A model generated the notes under the pieces. It worked only from the letters and a program-made list of their open reading frames with translations. It was not told where the DNA came from and ran no database searches. This document shows, in pieces, positions 7,639 to 16,472 of a stretch of 64,000 bases of DNA. The translations under genes and the position numbers were made by a program. This DNA is from Pandoraea eparura (GTDB taxonomy: Bacteria; Pseudomonadota; Gammaproteobacteria; Burkholderiales; Burkholderiaceae), in NCBI RefSeq assembly GCF_902459725.1, contig NZ_CABPSH010000006.1, forward strand, positions 124,001 to 188,000, given 5' to 3'. Every line of letters starts with the position of its first letter. The stretch's first letter is position 1.

Positions 7639-9222
7639 ATGGTGAAATTGACGGGAGAAATGCTGATAGGTGGGCGGGCGATATTTGGTACTGCTGCTCG
7701 GTTGCGTGCCTTCGATCCGGTACGCGGCGTCGACCTTGAGCCGGTGTTCGGCGCAGCTGACGTTGGGCTGGTCAATCGCGCCTGCACATTGGCGGAGAGC
7801 GCTTTCGATGCCTACCGAATCGTGCCACTCGAGGCGCGCGCGGCGTTTCTGGAACAGATCGCGGAGAACATTTTAGCGCTCGACGACGTGCTCATCGAGC
7901 GAGCGCATCTGGAGTCGGCGTTGCCTAAGGCGCGGCTGGAGGGAGAGCGAGGGCGAACTGTCGGGCAGTTGCGTTTTTTTGCGTCACTTGTGCGTGAGGG
8001 CCGTTGGCTGAGCGCGACGCTCGACAGCGCGATGCCTGAGCGGACACCGCTACCGCGCCCCGACCTTCGGCTTCAGAAGGTGCCGCTGGGGCCGGTTGCG
8101 GTCTTTGGGGCAAGCAATTTCCCGCTCGCATTTTCGGTGGCGGGAGGGGACACGGCATCCGCGCTGGCGGCGGGATGTCCCGTCGTCGTGAAAGCGCACC
8201 CTGCGCATCTCGGCACGTCCGAGTTGGTGGCGCGCGCCATCCAGCACGCCGTTCAAGCGTGCGGACTGCCCGAGGGTGTATTTTCGCTCTTGATTGGCGC
8301 GAGCAATGAGACTGGCGCGGCGCTTGTGTCGCATCCAGCCATCCGGGCGGTGGGTTTCACCGGATCGCGCAGCGGGGGGCTTGCGCTGGCCGACATGGCT
8401 GCCAAGCGTTGGGAGCCCATTCCGGTCTATGCGGAGATGAGCAGCATCAACCCGTTCTTCGTCTTGCCAGGTGCTCTCGAGCACCGATTGAATGCGCTGG
8501 CGTCCGGACTGGCAGATTCCGTGACGTTGGGCGTAGGGCAGTTCTGCACGAATCCCGGGTTGATTGTGATGATCGACAGCGCGAAGGCGCGCCAGTTCAT
8601 CGACATCGTGGGGGAGGCAATGGCGAGGAAGGGAGGCCAGACGATGCTCACGTCGGGTATTGCCGGTGCGTATGACCGCTCGGTGGACAAGCGCGCGGGC
8701 ACGGAGGGGGTGCGGCTTGCTGCAGCGGGTAGCGGGCCGGATGGGCAGGCCGGCGCGCTACCCGCCTTGTTTGTGACGTCGGCGTCGGACTTTCTGACGA
8801 AAAATGAATTGGGAGAGGAGATTTTCGGCCCAACGTCGCTGGTCGTTCTTTGTACGAACGAAGCTCAGTTGGTGGAAGTGGCGCATCACGTCGAGGGACA
8901 ACTGACGTGCACGTTGCAGATGGAGCCGGACGACTACGCGCTTGCCGGCAGGCTCATGCCAATTCTGGAGCGCAAAGCGGGCCGTATTCTTGCGAACGGG
9001 TTTCCGACTGGCGTCGAAGTCTCCCATGCGATGGTGCATGGCGGGCCGTATCCGGCGACTTCGGATCCAAGGAGCACGTCGGTGGGCGCGAGCGCGATGG
9101 AGCGTTTCCTGCGCCCGGTGTGTTATCAGGACCTGCCCGCCGAGTTGCTGCCTGCGTCGGTGCAGGACGATAACCCGCTCGCACTGTGGCGAGTGCGCAA
9201 CGGGCAGTTGATGAAGAATTGA
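7639..9222 (+). CDS. NADP-type aldehyde dehydrogenase, 2,5-dioxovalerate (alpha-ketoglutarate semialdehyde) dehydrogenase group
   Basis: This 527-residue aldehyde dehydrogenase has the length and N-terminal style (LTGEMLIGG) of the group that oxidises alpha-ketoglutarate semialdehyde in sugar-acid breakdown. The catalytic cysteine is Cys303 in GQFCTNPG, the general-base glutamate is Glu266 in VYAEMSS, and the conserved asparagine is Asn160 in GASNFP. It is the last gene of the 94-9222 run, 14 bases after the second hydrolase, and presumably performs the final oxidation that delivers a central carboxylic acid. A strong hairpin follows it, shared with the convergent transporter gene. The group assignment is good; the true substrate is inferred from family resemblance only. 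Confidence 0.87.
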   Translation: MVKLTGEMLIGGRAIFGTAARLRAFDPVRGVDLEPVFGAADVGLVNRACTLAESAFDAYRIVPLEARAAFLEQIAENILALDDVLIERAHLESALPKARLEGERGRTVGQLRFFASLVREGRWLSATLDSAMPERTPLPRPDLRLQKVPLGPVAVFGASNFPLAFSVAGGDTASALAAGCPVVVKAHPAHLGTSELVARAIQHAVQACGLPEGVFSLLIGASNETGAALVSHPAIRAVGFTGSRSGGLALADMAAKRWEPIPVYAEMSSINPFFVLPGALEHRLNALASGLADSVTLGVGQFCTNPGLIVMIDSAKARQFIDIVGEAMARKGGQTMLTSGIAGAYDRSVDKRAGTEGVRLAAAGSGPDGQAGALPALFVTSASDFLTKNELGEEIFGPTSLVVLCTNEAQLVEVAHHVEGQLTCTLQMEPDDYALAGRLMPILERKAGRILANGFPTGVEVSHAMVHGGPYPATSDPRSTSVGASAMERFLRPVCYQDLPAELLPASVQDDNPLALWRVRNGQLMKN

Positions 9223-9240
9223 AGGTGTCTGTCAGGTTCA

Positions 9241-9267
9241 GGGTGGCGCCTCACTCCAGCGCCACCC
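9241..9267. terminator. Bidirectional terminator hairpin between convergent genes
   Basis: GGGTGGCGC (9241-9249) and GCGCCACCC (9259-9267) form a perfect 9-bp GC-rich stem with a 9-base loop. It sits between the aldehyde dehydrogenase stop at 9222 and the convergent transporter, whose stop codon lies inside the loop. On the plus strand it is followed by CCTTCATTT, a weak T-rich tail. Confidence 0.5.
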
Positions 9268-10567
9268 CCTTCATTTCGCGGCTCATGAACACCGCGACCA
9301 TCGAGACCAGGCTGACCGCGATGACGTAGCCGGCCGGCGCGAGCTTGGAGCCGGTGACACCAATGAGCCATGTCGCAATGAACTGTGCGAATCCCCCGAA
9401 CACGGACACGCCCAGGCCGTAGACGATGGCCAGTCCCGTCGCGCGAATCCTGCGAGGAAACACTTCGGTGATCATCGTGACCGTCGTTACCGAAATGAAG
9501 ACCGTCGGAATCGTCAGCACCGCCGCCACGACGAGCAGTCGCCCAGTGTCCGGCGCCGCCGTCAGCCAGGCAAACACCGGCACGATCGAAACCAGTTGCA
9601 CGACCCGGGCGATCGTAACGACGCGCTTGCGTCCCCAGCGGTCGCAGGCTACGCCCGCGACGGCGGCCAGGGCCATTTGCAGACCGCCCGCGACGAACGA
9701 CGCCCACAGCCCGCTCGACAGCGACAACTTGAGCACACCCACGCCGTAGTTGGTCAGGTAGTGCAGCGAAATGTAGTTCGACGAGGTCGCACCCGCCGTC
9801 ATCAGGATGCCCAGCACCAACGCTCGGCGATGTGTGCCCAGCACTTCAGCCAACGGGCTGCGCACGCCGGGCCTGGCGGGCTCGGCGCCATGCGTCTCGT
9901 CCAGATGTTTGCGAATGTAGGTGCCCAGCGGAATCAGCGCCATGCCGATCAGGAACGGCACCCGCCAGCCCCATGCCAGCAATTGGTCGTGCGACAGCGA
10001 CGTCGTCAGCGCCAGACCGACCAGCGATCCGAGCAGCGTCGAGAACGCCTGGCTGAACAATTGCCAACTGGCGAACAGCCCGCGATTGTTGGCGTTGGCG
10101 TATTCGAGCAGCATCGACGTCGACGCACCCACTTCACCGCCCACCGCGAAGCCCTGCACCAGCCGTCCCAGAATCAGCAGCACCGGCGCTGCCATGCCGA
10201 TCTGTGCATACGTCGGCGCCACCACGAACACAGCCGAACCCGCGGCCATCAGCCACAGCGTCAGCGTCATGGCCGCCTTGCGGCCGCGTCGGTCGGCGTA
10301 GCTGCCGATCACGATGCCGCCCAACGGACGCACGACGAACCCCACGCCGAACGTCGCCAGCGATAGAAGCAACTGCGTGAACGGTGACGCCGATGGGAAG
10401 AACAACTTGCCCAATATCGTCGCGAAGTACGTGTAGATCGCGAAGTCGAAGAACTCCAGACCGTTGCCGATCGTGATCGCCGCAATTTTCTTCGCGAGCG
10501 ACGCTGGCCGCACGTTTGCAGCGCTTGGCGCAGCCTGCGCTGCGCTGGTGTCGAGACGCGTCGTCAT
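9251..10567 (-). CDS. MFS transporter, metabolite:H+ symporter (MHS) family
   Basis: This 438-residue inner-membrane protein of the major facilitator superfamily has about twelve membrane segments. The MHS-type signatures are GNGLEFFDF near residue 35, the RPLGGIVIGSYADRRGR loop between segments 2 and 3, and QGFAVGGEVG. Members take up organic acids or osmolytes with protons. The start at 10567 (MTTRLDTS) overlaps the stop of the M20 hydrolase gene by 4 bases (ATGA), so the two are co-transcribed and translationally coupled. An open frame continues upstream through the hydrolase gene, but only as a shadow. It probably imports the N-acyl compound, or its product, handled by that hydrolase. Confidence 0.9.
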   Translation of the reverse strand: MTTRLDTSAAQAAPSAANVRPASLAKKIAAITIGNGLEFFDFAIYTYFATILGKLFFPSASPFTQLLLSLATFGVGFVVRPLGGIVIGSYADRRGRKAAMTLTLWLMAAGSAVFVVAPTYAQIGMAAPVLLILGRLVQGFAVGGEVGASTSMLLEYANANNRGLFASWQLFSQAFSTLLGSLVGLALTTSLSHDQLLAWGWRVPFLIGMALIPLGTYIRKHLDETHGAEPARPGVRSPLAEVLGTHRRALVLGILMTAGATSSNYISLHYLTNYGVGVLKLSLSSGLWASFVAGGLQMALAAVAGVACDRWGRKRVVTIARVVQLVSIVPVFAWLTAAPDTGRLLVVAAVLTIPTVFISVTTVTMITEVFPRRIRATGLAIVYGLGVSVFGGFAQFIATWLIGVTGSKLAPAGYVIAVSLVSMVAVFMSREMKGVALE

Positions 10568-11787
10568 GCCGGCTTCTCCGTGCTCAGGAAACGCTCGACC
10601 AGACGCGTCCAGTACGTCGCACCGATGGGCAGCAGCGCATCGTTGAAATCGTAATGCGGGTTGTGCACCATGCATCCCCCGGCGCCCTCGCCATTCCCGA
10701 TGATCAGGTAGCTGCCCGCGCACTGCTCCAGCATGAACGAGAAGTCCTCGCTGCCCGTGAGCGGCTCGAAGTCGTCCATCACACCCTGCTGACCCACCCA
10801 CGCCAGTGCCACCTCGCGCGCGAACTCGGTCATGTCGATATCGTTGATGAGCGCCGGGTAGCGCCAGCGGTAGTCGATGTCGACATGCGCACCGAACACG
10901 CCGGCCTGCGCATTGACCAGTTCGATGATGCGATCGCGCAACTGCTCGCGCACCTGCGGCGTGTGTGCGCGCACCGACAGACGCAGCTCGACGCTGTCCG
11001 GAATCACATTGGGCGCGTCGCCGCCCTGAATCGCTCCGACGGTCACCACGGCCATGCGGCGCGGATCGACGTTGCGCGACACGATCGATTGCAGCGCCAC
11101 CACGATGTGCGAAGCCACCAGCACCGGATCGACGCTCTCGTGCGGCATCGATCCATGGCCGCCGCGCCCGTGCACCGTGATGACCACCGTATCCGACGAG
11201 GCCATCGCAGGCCCCGCGCGGAAGCCGATCTTGCCGACCGGAAATCCCGGCATATTGTGATAAGCGAACACGGCGTCGCACGGGAAACGCTCGAACAGGC
11301 CGTCTTCGATCATCTTGCGCGCGCCGGCCAGGCCCTCTTCGGCCGGCTGGAAGATCAGGTGCAGCGTGCCGTCGAAATCGCGCGTCCTGGCCAGATGGCG
11401 CGCCGCCGCCAGCAACGTCGCGGTATGGCCGTCGTGGCCGCAGGCGTGCATTTTGCCCGCCTGCCGGCTGGCGTACGACTTGCCCGTGGCTTCCTGGATC
11501 GGCAGCGCGTCCATGTCCGCGCGCACACCCACGGTGCGCGGGCTGTCGCCTACCTTGAGCGTGCCGACCAGTCCCGTGCCGCCAATGCCGCGCGTGACGG
11601 TATAGCCCCACTCGGTCAACTTGTCCGCCACCAGATCGCTTGTCCGGAACTCCTCGTAGGCCAGTTCCGGATGCGCATGAATCTGATGACGCAGCGCGCG
11701 CATGTCGGCGTCGTGCTCAAGAATGTCGGCCGGAATGTCGGCCTCGATCGTCGCCGGAAAGGCGTACGCAGTGGTGTCTCGGGGCAT
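10564..11787 (-). CDS. M20-family amidohydrolase (aminoacylase/hippurate hydrolase-like)
   Basis: This 407-residue zinc-dependent hydrolase of the M20D group cleaves N-acyl amino acids or related amides in the cytoplasm. Visible metal-site motifs are the MHACGHDGH segment (113-121), QPAEEG (147-152) and GSEDFSF near the C-terminus; RADMDALP (89-96) is also typical. The ATG at 11787 is preceded by CTGGAGACACC, a good ribosome site, so I prefer it to a longer in-frame reading from 11901. It is the first gene of a two-gene minus-strand operon with the transporter. A LysR gene runs the opposite way across a 228-base spacer. Candidates include hippurate-, indole-3-acetyl- or acetyl-amino-acid hydrolases. 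Confidence 0.9.
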   Translation of the reverse strand: MPRDTTAYAFPATIEADIPADILEHDADMRALRHQIHAHPELAYEEFRTSDLVADKLTEWGYTVTRGIGGTGLVGTLKVGDSPRTVGVRADMDALPIQEATGKSYASRQAGKMHACGHDGHTATLLAAARHLARTRDFDGTLHLIFQPAEEGLAGARKMIEDGLFERFPCDAVFAYHNMPGFPVGKIGFRAGPAMASSDTVVITVHGRGGHGSMPHESVDPVLVASHIVVALQSIVSRNVDPRRMAVVTVGAIQGGDAPNVIPDSVELRLSVRAHTPQVREQLRDRIIELVNAQAGVFGAHVDIDYRWRYPALINDIDMTEFAREVALAWVGQQGVMDDFEPLTGSEDFSFMLEQCAGSYLIIGNGEGAGGCMVHNPHYDFNDALLPIGATYWTRLVERFLSTEKPA

Positions 11788-11908
11788 GGTGTCTCCAGGG
11801 CGGGCCGTCGGGGCGGCCGTGTTTGTGAATCGCACGTGTACGGCACGTGAAATGTCGACGCATCGTAGCCAGATCGTCGGGCGCCCGGTAGGCAACGCCA
11901 AATTTTCA

Positions 11909-11926
11909 TGTCAACCCAGGGTTGAC
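11909..11926. promoter_or_regulatory. Perfect 17-bp palindrome, candidate LysR operator, overlapping a -35 element
   Basis: GTCAACCCAGGGTTGAC (11910-11926) has two perfect 8-bp arms around a single A. It lies between the divergent M20 gene (start 11787) and LysR gene (start 12016), where a LysR-type regulator is expected to bind. On the minus strand bases 11914-11909 read TTGACA, a perfect -35 hexamer pointing at the M20 gene. The matching -10 is poor (TACCGG, 18 bases on), as is common for activator-dependent promoters. Confidence 0.5.
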
Positions 11927-12015
11927 GCCCATGCCAAGCCAGCCGATGATGCGGTGTCGTCGCCATCGCTGGCTCCGCCCTCCCGGGGGACGCCGGTCTC
12001 ACCGGCTGCTGAACC

Positions 12016-13035
12016 ATGTCGTCAGATTTGAAGCTGCATCAACTTGAATGTCTCGTGGCCGTGGCCGATCACGGCAGCGTGCGCGCGGCAGCGAGCCGGT
12101 TAGGCCGCTCGCCTACCGCTGTCAGCAAGGCGTTGCGGGAAATGGAGCAGTCGATGGATAGTGTGTTGATGGAGCGGCGCGCCGATGGCGTGGTCCTCAC
12201 CCCGTCCGGCACGGCGCTGCTGTCTCACGCCCGTCTGATCCTTGGCCAGTTGCGCCGGGCGAGCGAAGACGTGGCGCTGGCGGGCGCCAAACTCGGGGGA
12301 ACGATCCGCATGGCCGTTACCCCCTGGTTGATGCATGGCGTCGTGCCGGCGGTCGTGCGCGCCTTCCGGCAGCAGCGTCCAGACGTCCAGCTCGACATCG
12401 CCGAGCATCTTGGCGGAGACTATCCGGCCGTGCGCAACGGCCATTTGGATTTCGCGTTCGGCCCGACGCCGGACGCCGGCCAGGAGCGCGCCCTCGACGT
12501 CCGGCCGATCTATAAGTATTCTTTCGCCGTGGTCTGCCGCCCGGGGCATCCGGGGGCAAACGCGCGGTCGCTCGACGACCTCGCCGGCTACGACTGGCTG
12601 CTCAGCCGCTCGATGGAGCGCACCGCGCAGGCCATCCGGGCACTCGTGGAAAACCAGCGCGACAGCGCCGTGCAGCGCTGTCACTTTGCGCGATCCGTGA
12701 ATGCGGCGCTGGCCATCGTGCGCTCGACCGATATGCTGACCGCCGTTCCCTGGCCGTTGATCGAGACGCCGGACATGCGCGACCGGTTCGTCGCACTGGA
12801 TTTCGATGCCATTACCGACGAAAGTACCACCTGTCTGATCACACGCCGCTATGAACCGCTGCAAGGCGCGGCCCTGGCGTTTCTGGAGACGTTCTGGCGT
12901 GTGGCCAGGGCGTTGGCTGATTCGTCCGACGGCCCCACGCGCCGGATATTGAGCATGGTGGACCCGGCCGATGAGGTCGAGCGCGGTGTCGGCGGGCCAG
13001 CGAGCGCTCGACACGTCATCGCCCAAACCGAATGA
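12016..13035 (+). CDS. LysR-family transcriptional regulator
   Basis: This 339-residue protein has the N-terminal winged helix-turn-helix of LysR regulators (LHQLECLVAVADHGSVRAAA, then the LGRSPTAVSKALREME recognition region) and a C-terminal substrate-binding domain. It is somewhat longer than usual (about 300) because of a C-terminal tail rich in charged residues. It is divergent from the M20 hydrolase/transporter pair and probably controls that pair and itself through the palindrome at 11910-11926. The co-inducer is unknown. No clear Shine-Dalgarno sequence precedes the ATG. Confidence 0.9.
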   Translation: MSSDLKLHQLECLVAVADHGSVRAAASRLGRSPTAVSKALREMEQSMDSVLMERRADGVVLTPSGTALLSHARLILGQLRRASEDVALAGAKLGGTIRMAVTPWLMHGVVPAVVRAFRQQRPDVQLDIAEHLGGDYPAVRNGHLDFAFGPTPDAGQERALDVRPIYKYSFAVVCRPGHPGANARSLDDLAGYDWLLSRSMERTAQAIRALVENQRDSAVQRCHFARSVNAALAIVRSTDMLTAVPWPLIETPDMRDRFVALDFDAITDESTTCLITRRYEPLQGAALAFLETFWRVARALADSSDGPTRRILSMVDPADEVERGVGGPASARHVIAQTE

Positions 13036-13496
13036 CAAGCCGGGATCTCCCTCCGGCAGATCGACGACGGCAGCCGTCGCGGACAAATGGGGATGCCCAT
13101 CCGCTCGATTTCGTCAACCCTCCCATAAATGTCTGGGGGACGCTGATGGGACGGTTGCCCTTTAGAGTTTGTGGCTGCGGTGATGTGACACAGGAATTTG
13201 CCCCGCTGGGCAGCCAAAATGCCACAATCGGCATGCGCTCAGGCCCTCGCGGGCGGAACCCATCGGGTCATCTCGAAACGCTTCGCTTCGTTCAAGCCGC
13301 ACGATCGCCCAGATGCAATTCCCAGGCATCGTGCTTGAGCGCAGGTATCAGACATCATCCCGTCGTAGGTTGCGCTATTGACGCGTACGCCCGACATCGG
13401 TCATCGCCCCGGGGGGGAACTGCGGCCAACGTACCACCACGAACTTTCCTGTCCGACGGCTTCGCCGTCCGGCGGGGAGACTCCGAAGATTGATCA
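13036..13496 (+). other. 461-base intergenic region upstream of the pel operon
   Basis: I see no gene here. Just after the LysR stop, CGACGG/CCGTCG (13065-13079) forms a 6-bp stem with a CAG loop but without a T tract, so it is at best a weak terminator. Near the pelA end, GACGGC-TTC-GCCGTC (13455-13469) is another 6-bp hairpin just before GGCGGGGAG, possibly sequestering or displaying a ribosome site. TTGACG at 13378-13383 could be a -35, but no good -10 follows at the right distance. The region should contain the pel promoter and any c-di-GMP-linked control sites. I could not identify an FleQ-type box. Confidence 0.4.
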
Positions 13497-16472
13497 GTGC
13501 GTGAGACGCGTGATACGGTCGAGCGCAAATCATTGACTGCACATATGCCAATGGCATCGAAGGGACAAGCATTCGCGGCGGAGACATGGAATTTCCGCGG
13601 CGTTTTGGGGAAACGGGGAAGTCGCGATGTGTTCGGCGGTTGGTTGCGTCGTACGCGCGGCATGGTCACCGGTTCGCTGCGGTCGTTCGTCATGCTGACG
13701 ACGATGATCCCGGCCGGCATGGCCCTGGCCGCAGGGACATCGGTGACGCCGACCATGCCCGCGTCGCTGGCCCCGGCGGCCCTGGTGACGGCCGCGGCAC
13801 CGATGACGCCCGCCGTGCCCGCCGTTCCCGACATCGCGCTGTACTACGGACGCGACCTACCGGTCGATGCGTTGCAGTCCTTCGACTGGGTGGTCATCGA
13901 TCCGACACAAGCTTCGTTGCCCGACGCATCGCTGACCCCGCACACCACCTGGTTCGCCCGCCTGGACGCGAGCGTCACCGCGCAAACGCCGGAGGCGTTC
14001 GTCGATGCGCGCGTGGCGCCGCTCTGGGCGAAAGGCTATCGCAACTTTCTGATCGACGATGGCGCGCCGCTCGTGGCCGACGCCGATAGCGACGCGCGCA
14101 TCGCCGCGCGCGTGAAAGCCGTGCGCGCCCGTTATGCTGACGCGCGTCTCGTACTGCGAAACCACTTGAGCGTGGCGTCGTCGCTGGCGCCGGAACTTGC
14201 CGGTGTACTCGCCGACGGACTGTTGCATCGATACGACGCGCGCGCGATGATTTTCCTTGACACGCCGGCCGACGCACGGCAATCCGCGCTCGATCAACTG
14301 AAGGCGTTACGCGAACAATTCCATCTACCGACGTTTGCGATGGACTACTGTGCGAGCGCGGATGTGGCCTGCCGTCGCGACTCGGCGCGCGCGCTCAATC
14401 AATCAGGCGTGCGTGCGTTCGTCACCGATCCGGGCGTTGAGACGGTCGGCGTCGGGCGCATCGAAGTGATGCCGCGCAAAGTGCTGATGGTGCAGGCACC
14501 GGGCGATGGCGAACCCATCGACCTGACGACGGGCGCGCGCGATATTTCGATGCCGCTGAACTACCTCGGTTACGACGTGCAGTATGTCGATGTGAACAAG
14601 GGCCCGATGCCGGCCAATGTACGCACCGACCGCTACGCGGGCATCGTCGTGTCCATCGATCGCAATGTGAACAACGCGGGCGCGTGGCGCCGCTGGCTCC
14701 TGGCCCGAATTCATGACGGCATGCGCGTGGCGGTGATCGGGCAGTTCGGCTTCCCGATCGATCAGCAGACGGCACAGGCGCTTGGTCTCGAGCGTGTGGC
14801 GGGCACGGTGCCCGGCTCAGTGGTGCCGAGCGTGGTGAGCAAGGCGCCGATGATGGGCTTCGAGATCATGCCGACGCCCGACGTGCGCGACGCCCTCGGT
14901 GTGCGCGTGGGCCCGACCGGCCAGCCGCTGCTGCGCCTGCAGGCAGGCACCTACACCTACGACATGGCCGGCATGCTGCCGTGGGGCGGCTATACACTCA
15001 ATCCCTATGGCGTGACGTCGCTGGCAGGCATCGAGCAGGAGCGCTGGGCGATCCAGCCGATCGACTTCCTGCGCCAGGCATTGGCGCTGCCGCAGATGCC
15101 GGTGCCGGATGTGACCACCGAAAATGGCCGGCGCCTGATGTTCGTGCACGTGGACGGGGATGGCTTCGCCTCGCGCGCGGAATTCCCGGGCGTCGACTAC
15201 GGCTCGATGGCACTGTACGACCAGATCTACACGAAGTACCCGGTGCCCACGACACTGTCGGTGATCGAGGGCGAAGTCGGCGCGAAGGGGCTCTATCCGA
15301 AGATTTCGCCGCGTCTCGAAGAGATCGCACGCAAGATGTTCGCATTGCCGAACGTCGAGATCGGTACGCATACCTTCTCGCACCCGTTCAACCTGGAGCA
15401 GATCAACCAGACCACGGGCGAGCGCATCACCGGCAAGGCGAACAAGGAGTGGGGCGGGGACGATGCCTTCTCGCTCGACATCCCCAACTACAAGTTCAAC
15501 CTCGACCGCGAGATCCAGGGATCGATCGACTATATCAACGCGCATCTTGCGCCTCCGGGCAAGAAGGTCGTGGTGCTGCAATGGCCCGGCGACGCTCAGG
15601 CCCCGGCGATTGCGCTTCGCAAGGCATGGGCCGCGGGCGTGCTGGCGATCAATGGCGGCGATACGATCATCACGAAGACGAACAACAGCTGGACCAATAT
15701 CGCACCCTACGGCGTGGAGAAGGGCCGACTGCCGACCGAGTTCCAGGTGTATGCCGCCGTGATGGACGAAAACGTCTACACCAACGACTGGCTTGGGCCC
15801 TACTACGGCTACACGCGCGTGCTCGAGACCTTCGCCATGACCGACAAGCCCATCCGCTTCAAGGCGGTGAACCTGTACTACCACATGTACTCGGGCACGA
15901 AGGTCGCATCGCTCAATGCCCTCAAGGAGGTCTATAACGCGGTGCTCAAGCAGCCTGTGTTCCCGATCTTCACCACCGAATACATCCGCCGCGTGCTGGA
16001 CTGGCGTCGCGTGGCCGTGGCGCGCGAAGTGGCCGCCGACGGCGCCACGCGCTGGCGCGTGCGCAGCGGTGCCGATTTGCGCGAAATGCGCTGGCCGGGC
16101 GCGGGTGTGCCGGTCATGGGCACGTCCGGTGACGTCGCGGGCTACCTGCCGGGGCCGGGCGGGCTGTATATCCACATGGGGGGCGACGCCGCAGAGTTCT
16201 CGATCGCCCCGAAGGGCGCCGAGCGCACGCCGCACGTCGACGAAGCCGCGGGGTTCATCCGCGACTTCCAACGCAACGGGCGCAACCTGTCGTTCCGCTT
16301 CGGCGGCTACTACAAGCCGTTCGTGAGCCTGGTCAATGCCGCTGGTTGTCGCATCAGTGTCGACGGTGTGGCCAAGGGGCGTGCCGATGGCGCGGGCCGT
16401 TTGCGTGCCGATGTCTCCGGCGTCGCCGCGAAGCCGGTCGTCATGCATACCGTGGGGGTCGACTGTGACTGA
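13497..16472 (+). CDS. pelA: PelA: Pel polysaccharide deacetylase with degenerate N-terminal hydrolase domain
   Basis: PelA is the periplasmic enzyme that deacetylates, and in Pseudomonas also hydrolyses, the Pel polymer of galactosamine and N-acetylgalactosamine. Numbering from 13497 (GTG), a signal sequence lies at about 56-80, a GH114-like domain at about 110-320 and the deacetylase domain at about 540-800. Deacetylase metal ligands are intact: HVDGDG (Asp553, Asp555) and GTHTFSH (His625, His629). The hydrolase domain has lost the YxSxGE motif, and the catalytic glutamate aligns with Asp240. The start is uncertain: 13497, 13545, 13551 and 13662 are in frame, and 13662 would give a compact signal peptide. 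It overlaps pelB by 8 bases. PelA is usually about 950 residues; this reading is 991. Confidence 0.92.
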   Translation: MRETRDTVERKSLTAHMPMASKGQAFAAETWNFRGVLGKRGSRDVFGGWLRRTRGMVTGSLRSFVMLTTMIPAGMALAAGTSVTPTMPASLAPAALVTAAAPMTPAVPAVPDIALYYGRDLPVDALQSFDWVVIDPTQASLPDASLTPHTTWFARLDASVTAQTPEAFVDARVAPLWAKGYRNFLIDDGAPLVADADSDARIAARVKAVRARYADARLVLRNHLSVASSLAPELAGVLADGLLHRYDARAMIFLDTPADARQSALDQLKALREQFHLPTFAMDYCASADVACRRDSARALNQSGVRAFVTDPGVETVGVGRIEVMPRKVLMVQAPGDGEPIDLTTGARDISMPLNYLGYDVQYVDVNKGPMPANVRTDRYAGIVVSIDRNVNNAGAWRRWLLARIHDGMRVAVIGQFGFPIDQQTAQALGLERVAGTVPGSVVPSVVSKAPMMGFEIMPTPDVRDALGVRVGPTGQPLLRLQAGTYTYDMAGMLPWGGYTLNPYGVTSLAGIEQERWAIQPIDFLRQALALPQMPVPDVTTENGRRLMFVHVDGDGFASRAEFPGVDYGSMALYDQIYTKYPVPTTLSVIEGEVGAKGLYPKISPRLEEIARKMFALPNVEIGTHTFSHPFNLEQINQTTGERITGKANKEWGGDDAFSLDIPNYKFNLDREIQGSIDYINAHLAPPGKKVVVLQWPGDAQAPAIALRKAWAAGVLAINGGDTIITKTNNSWTNIAPYGVEKGRLPTEFQVYAAVMDENVYTNDWLGPYYGYTRVLETFAMTDKPIRFKAVNLYYHMYSGTKVASLNALKEVYNAVLKQPVFPIFTTEYIRRVLDWRRVAVAREVAADGATRWRVRSGADLREMRWPGAGVPVMGTSGDVAGYLPGPGGLYIHMGGDAAEFSIAPKGAERTPHVDEAAGFIRDFQRNGRNLSFRFGGYYKPFVSLVNAAGCRISVDGVAKGRADGAGRLRADVSGVAAKPVVMHTVGVDCD

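Noticed and set aside
9251-11611. A 786-residue minus-strand reading frame covering the MHS transporter and part of the M20 gene
   Set aside because: Only the last 438 residues resemble a protein family; the upstream part is a shadow of the M20 gene in another frame, and the real ATG at 10567 overlaps the M20 stop.
13036-13496. Cyclic-di-GMP riboswitch upstream of pelA
   Set aside because: No conserved GEMM-type core could be recognised; the hairpins seen are short and simple, and PelD already provides c-di-GMP control.
16465-16472. Possible frameshift between pelA and pelB
   Set aside because: Both proteins are complete; the 8-base overlap with a GTG start is normal translational coupling, as also seen between pelD and pelE.
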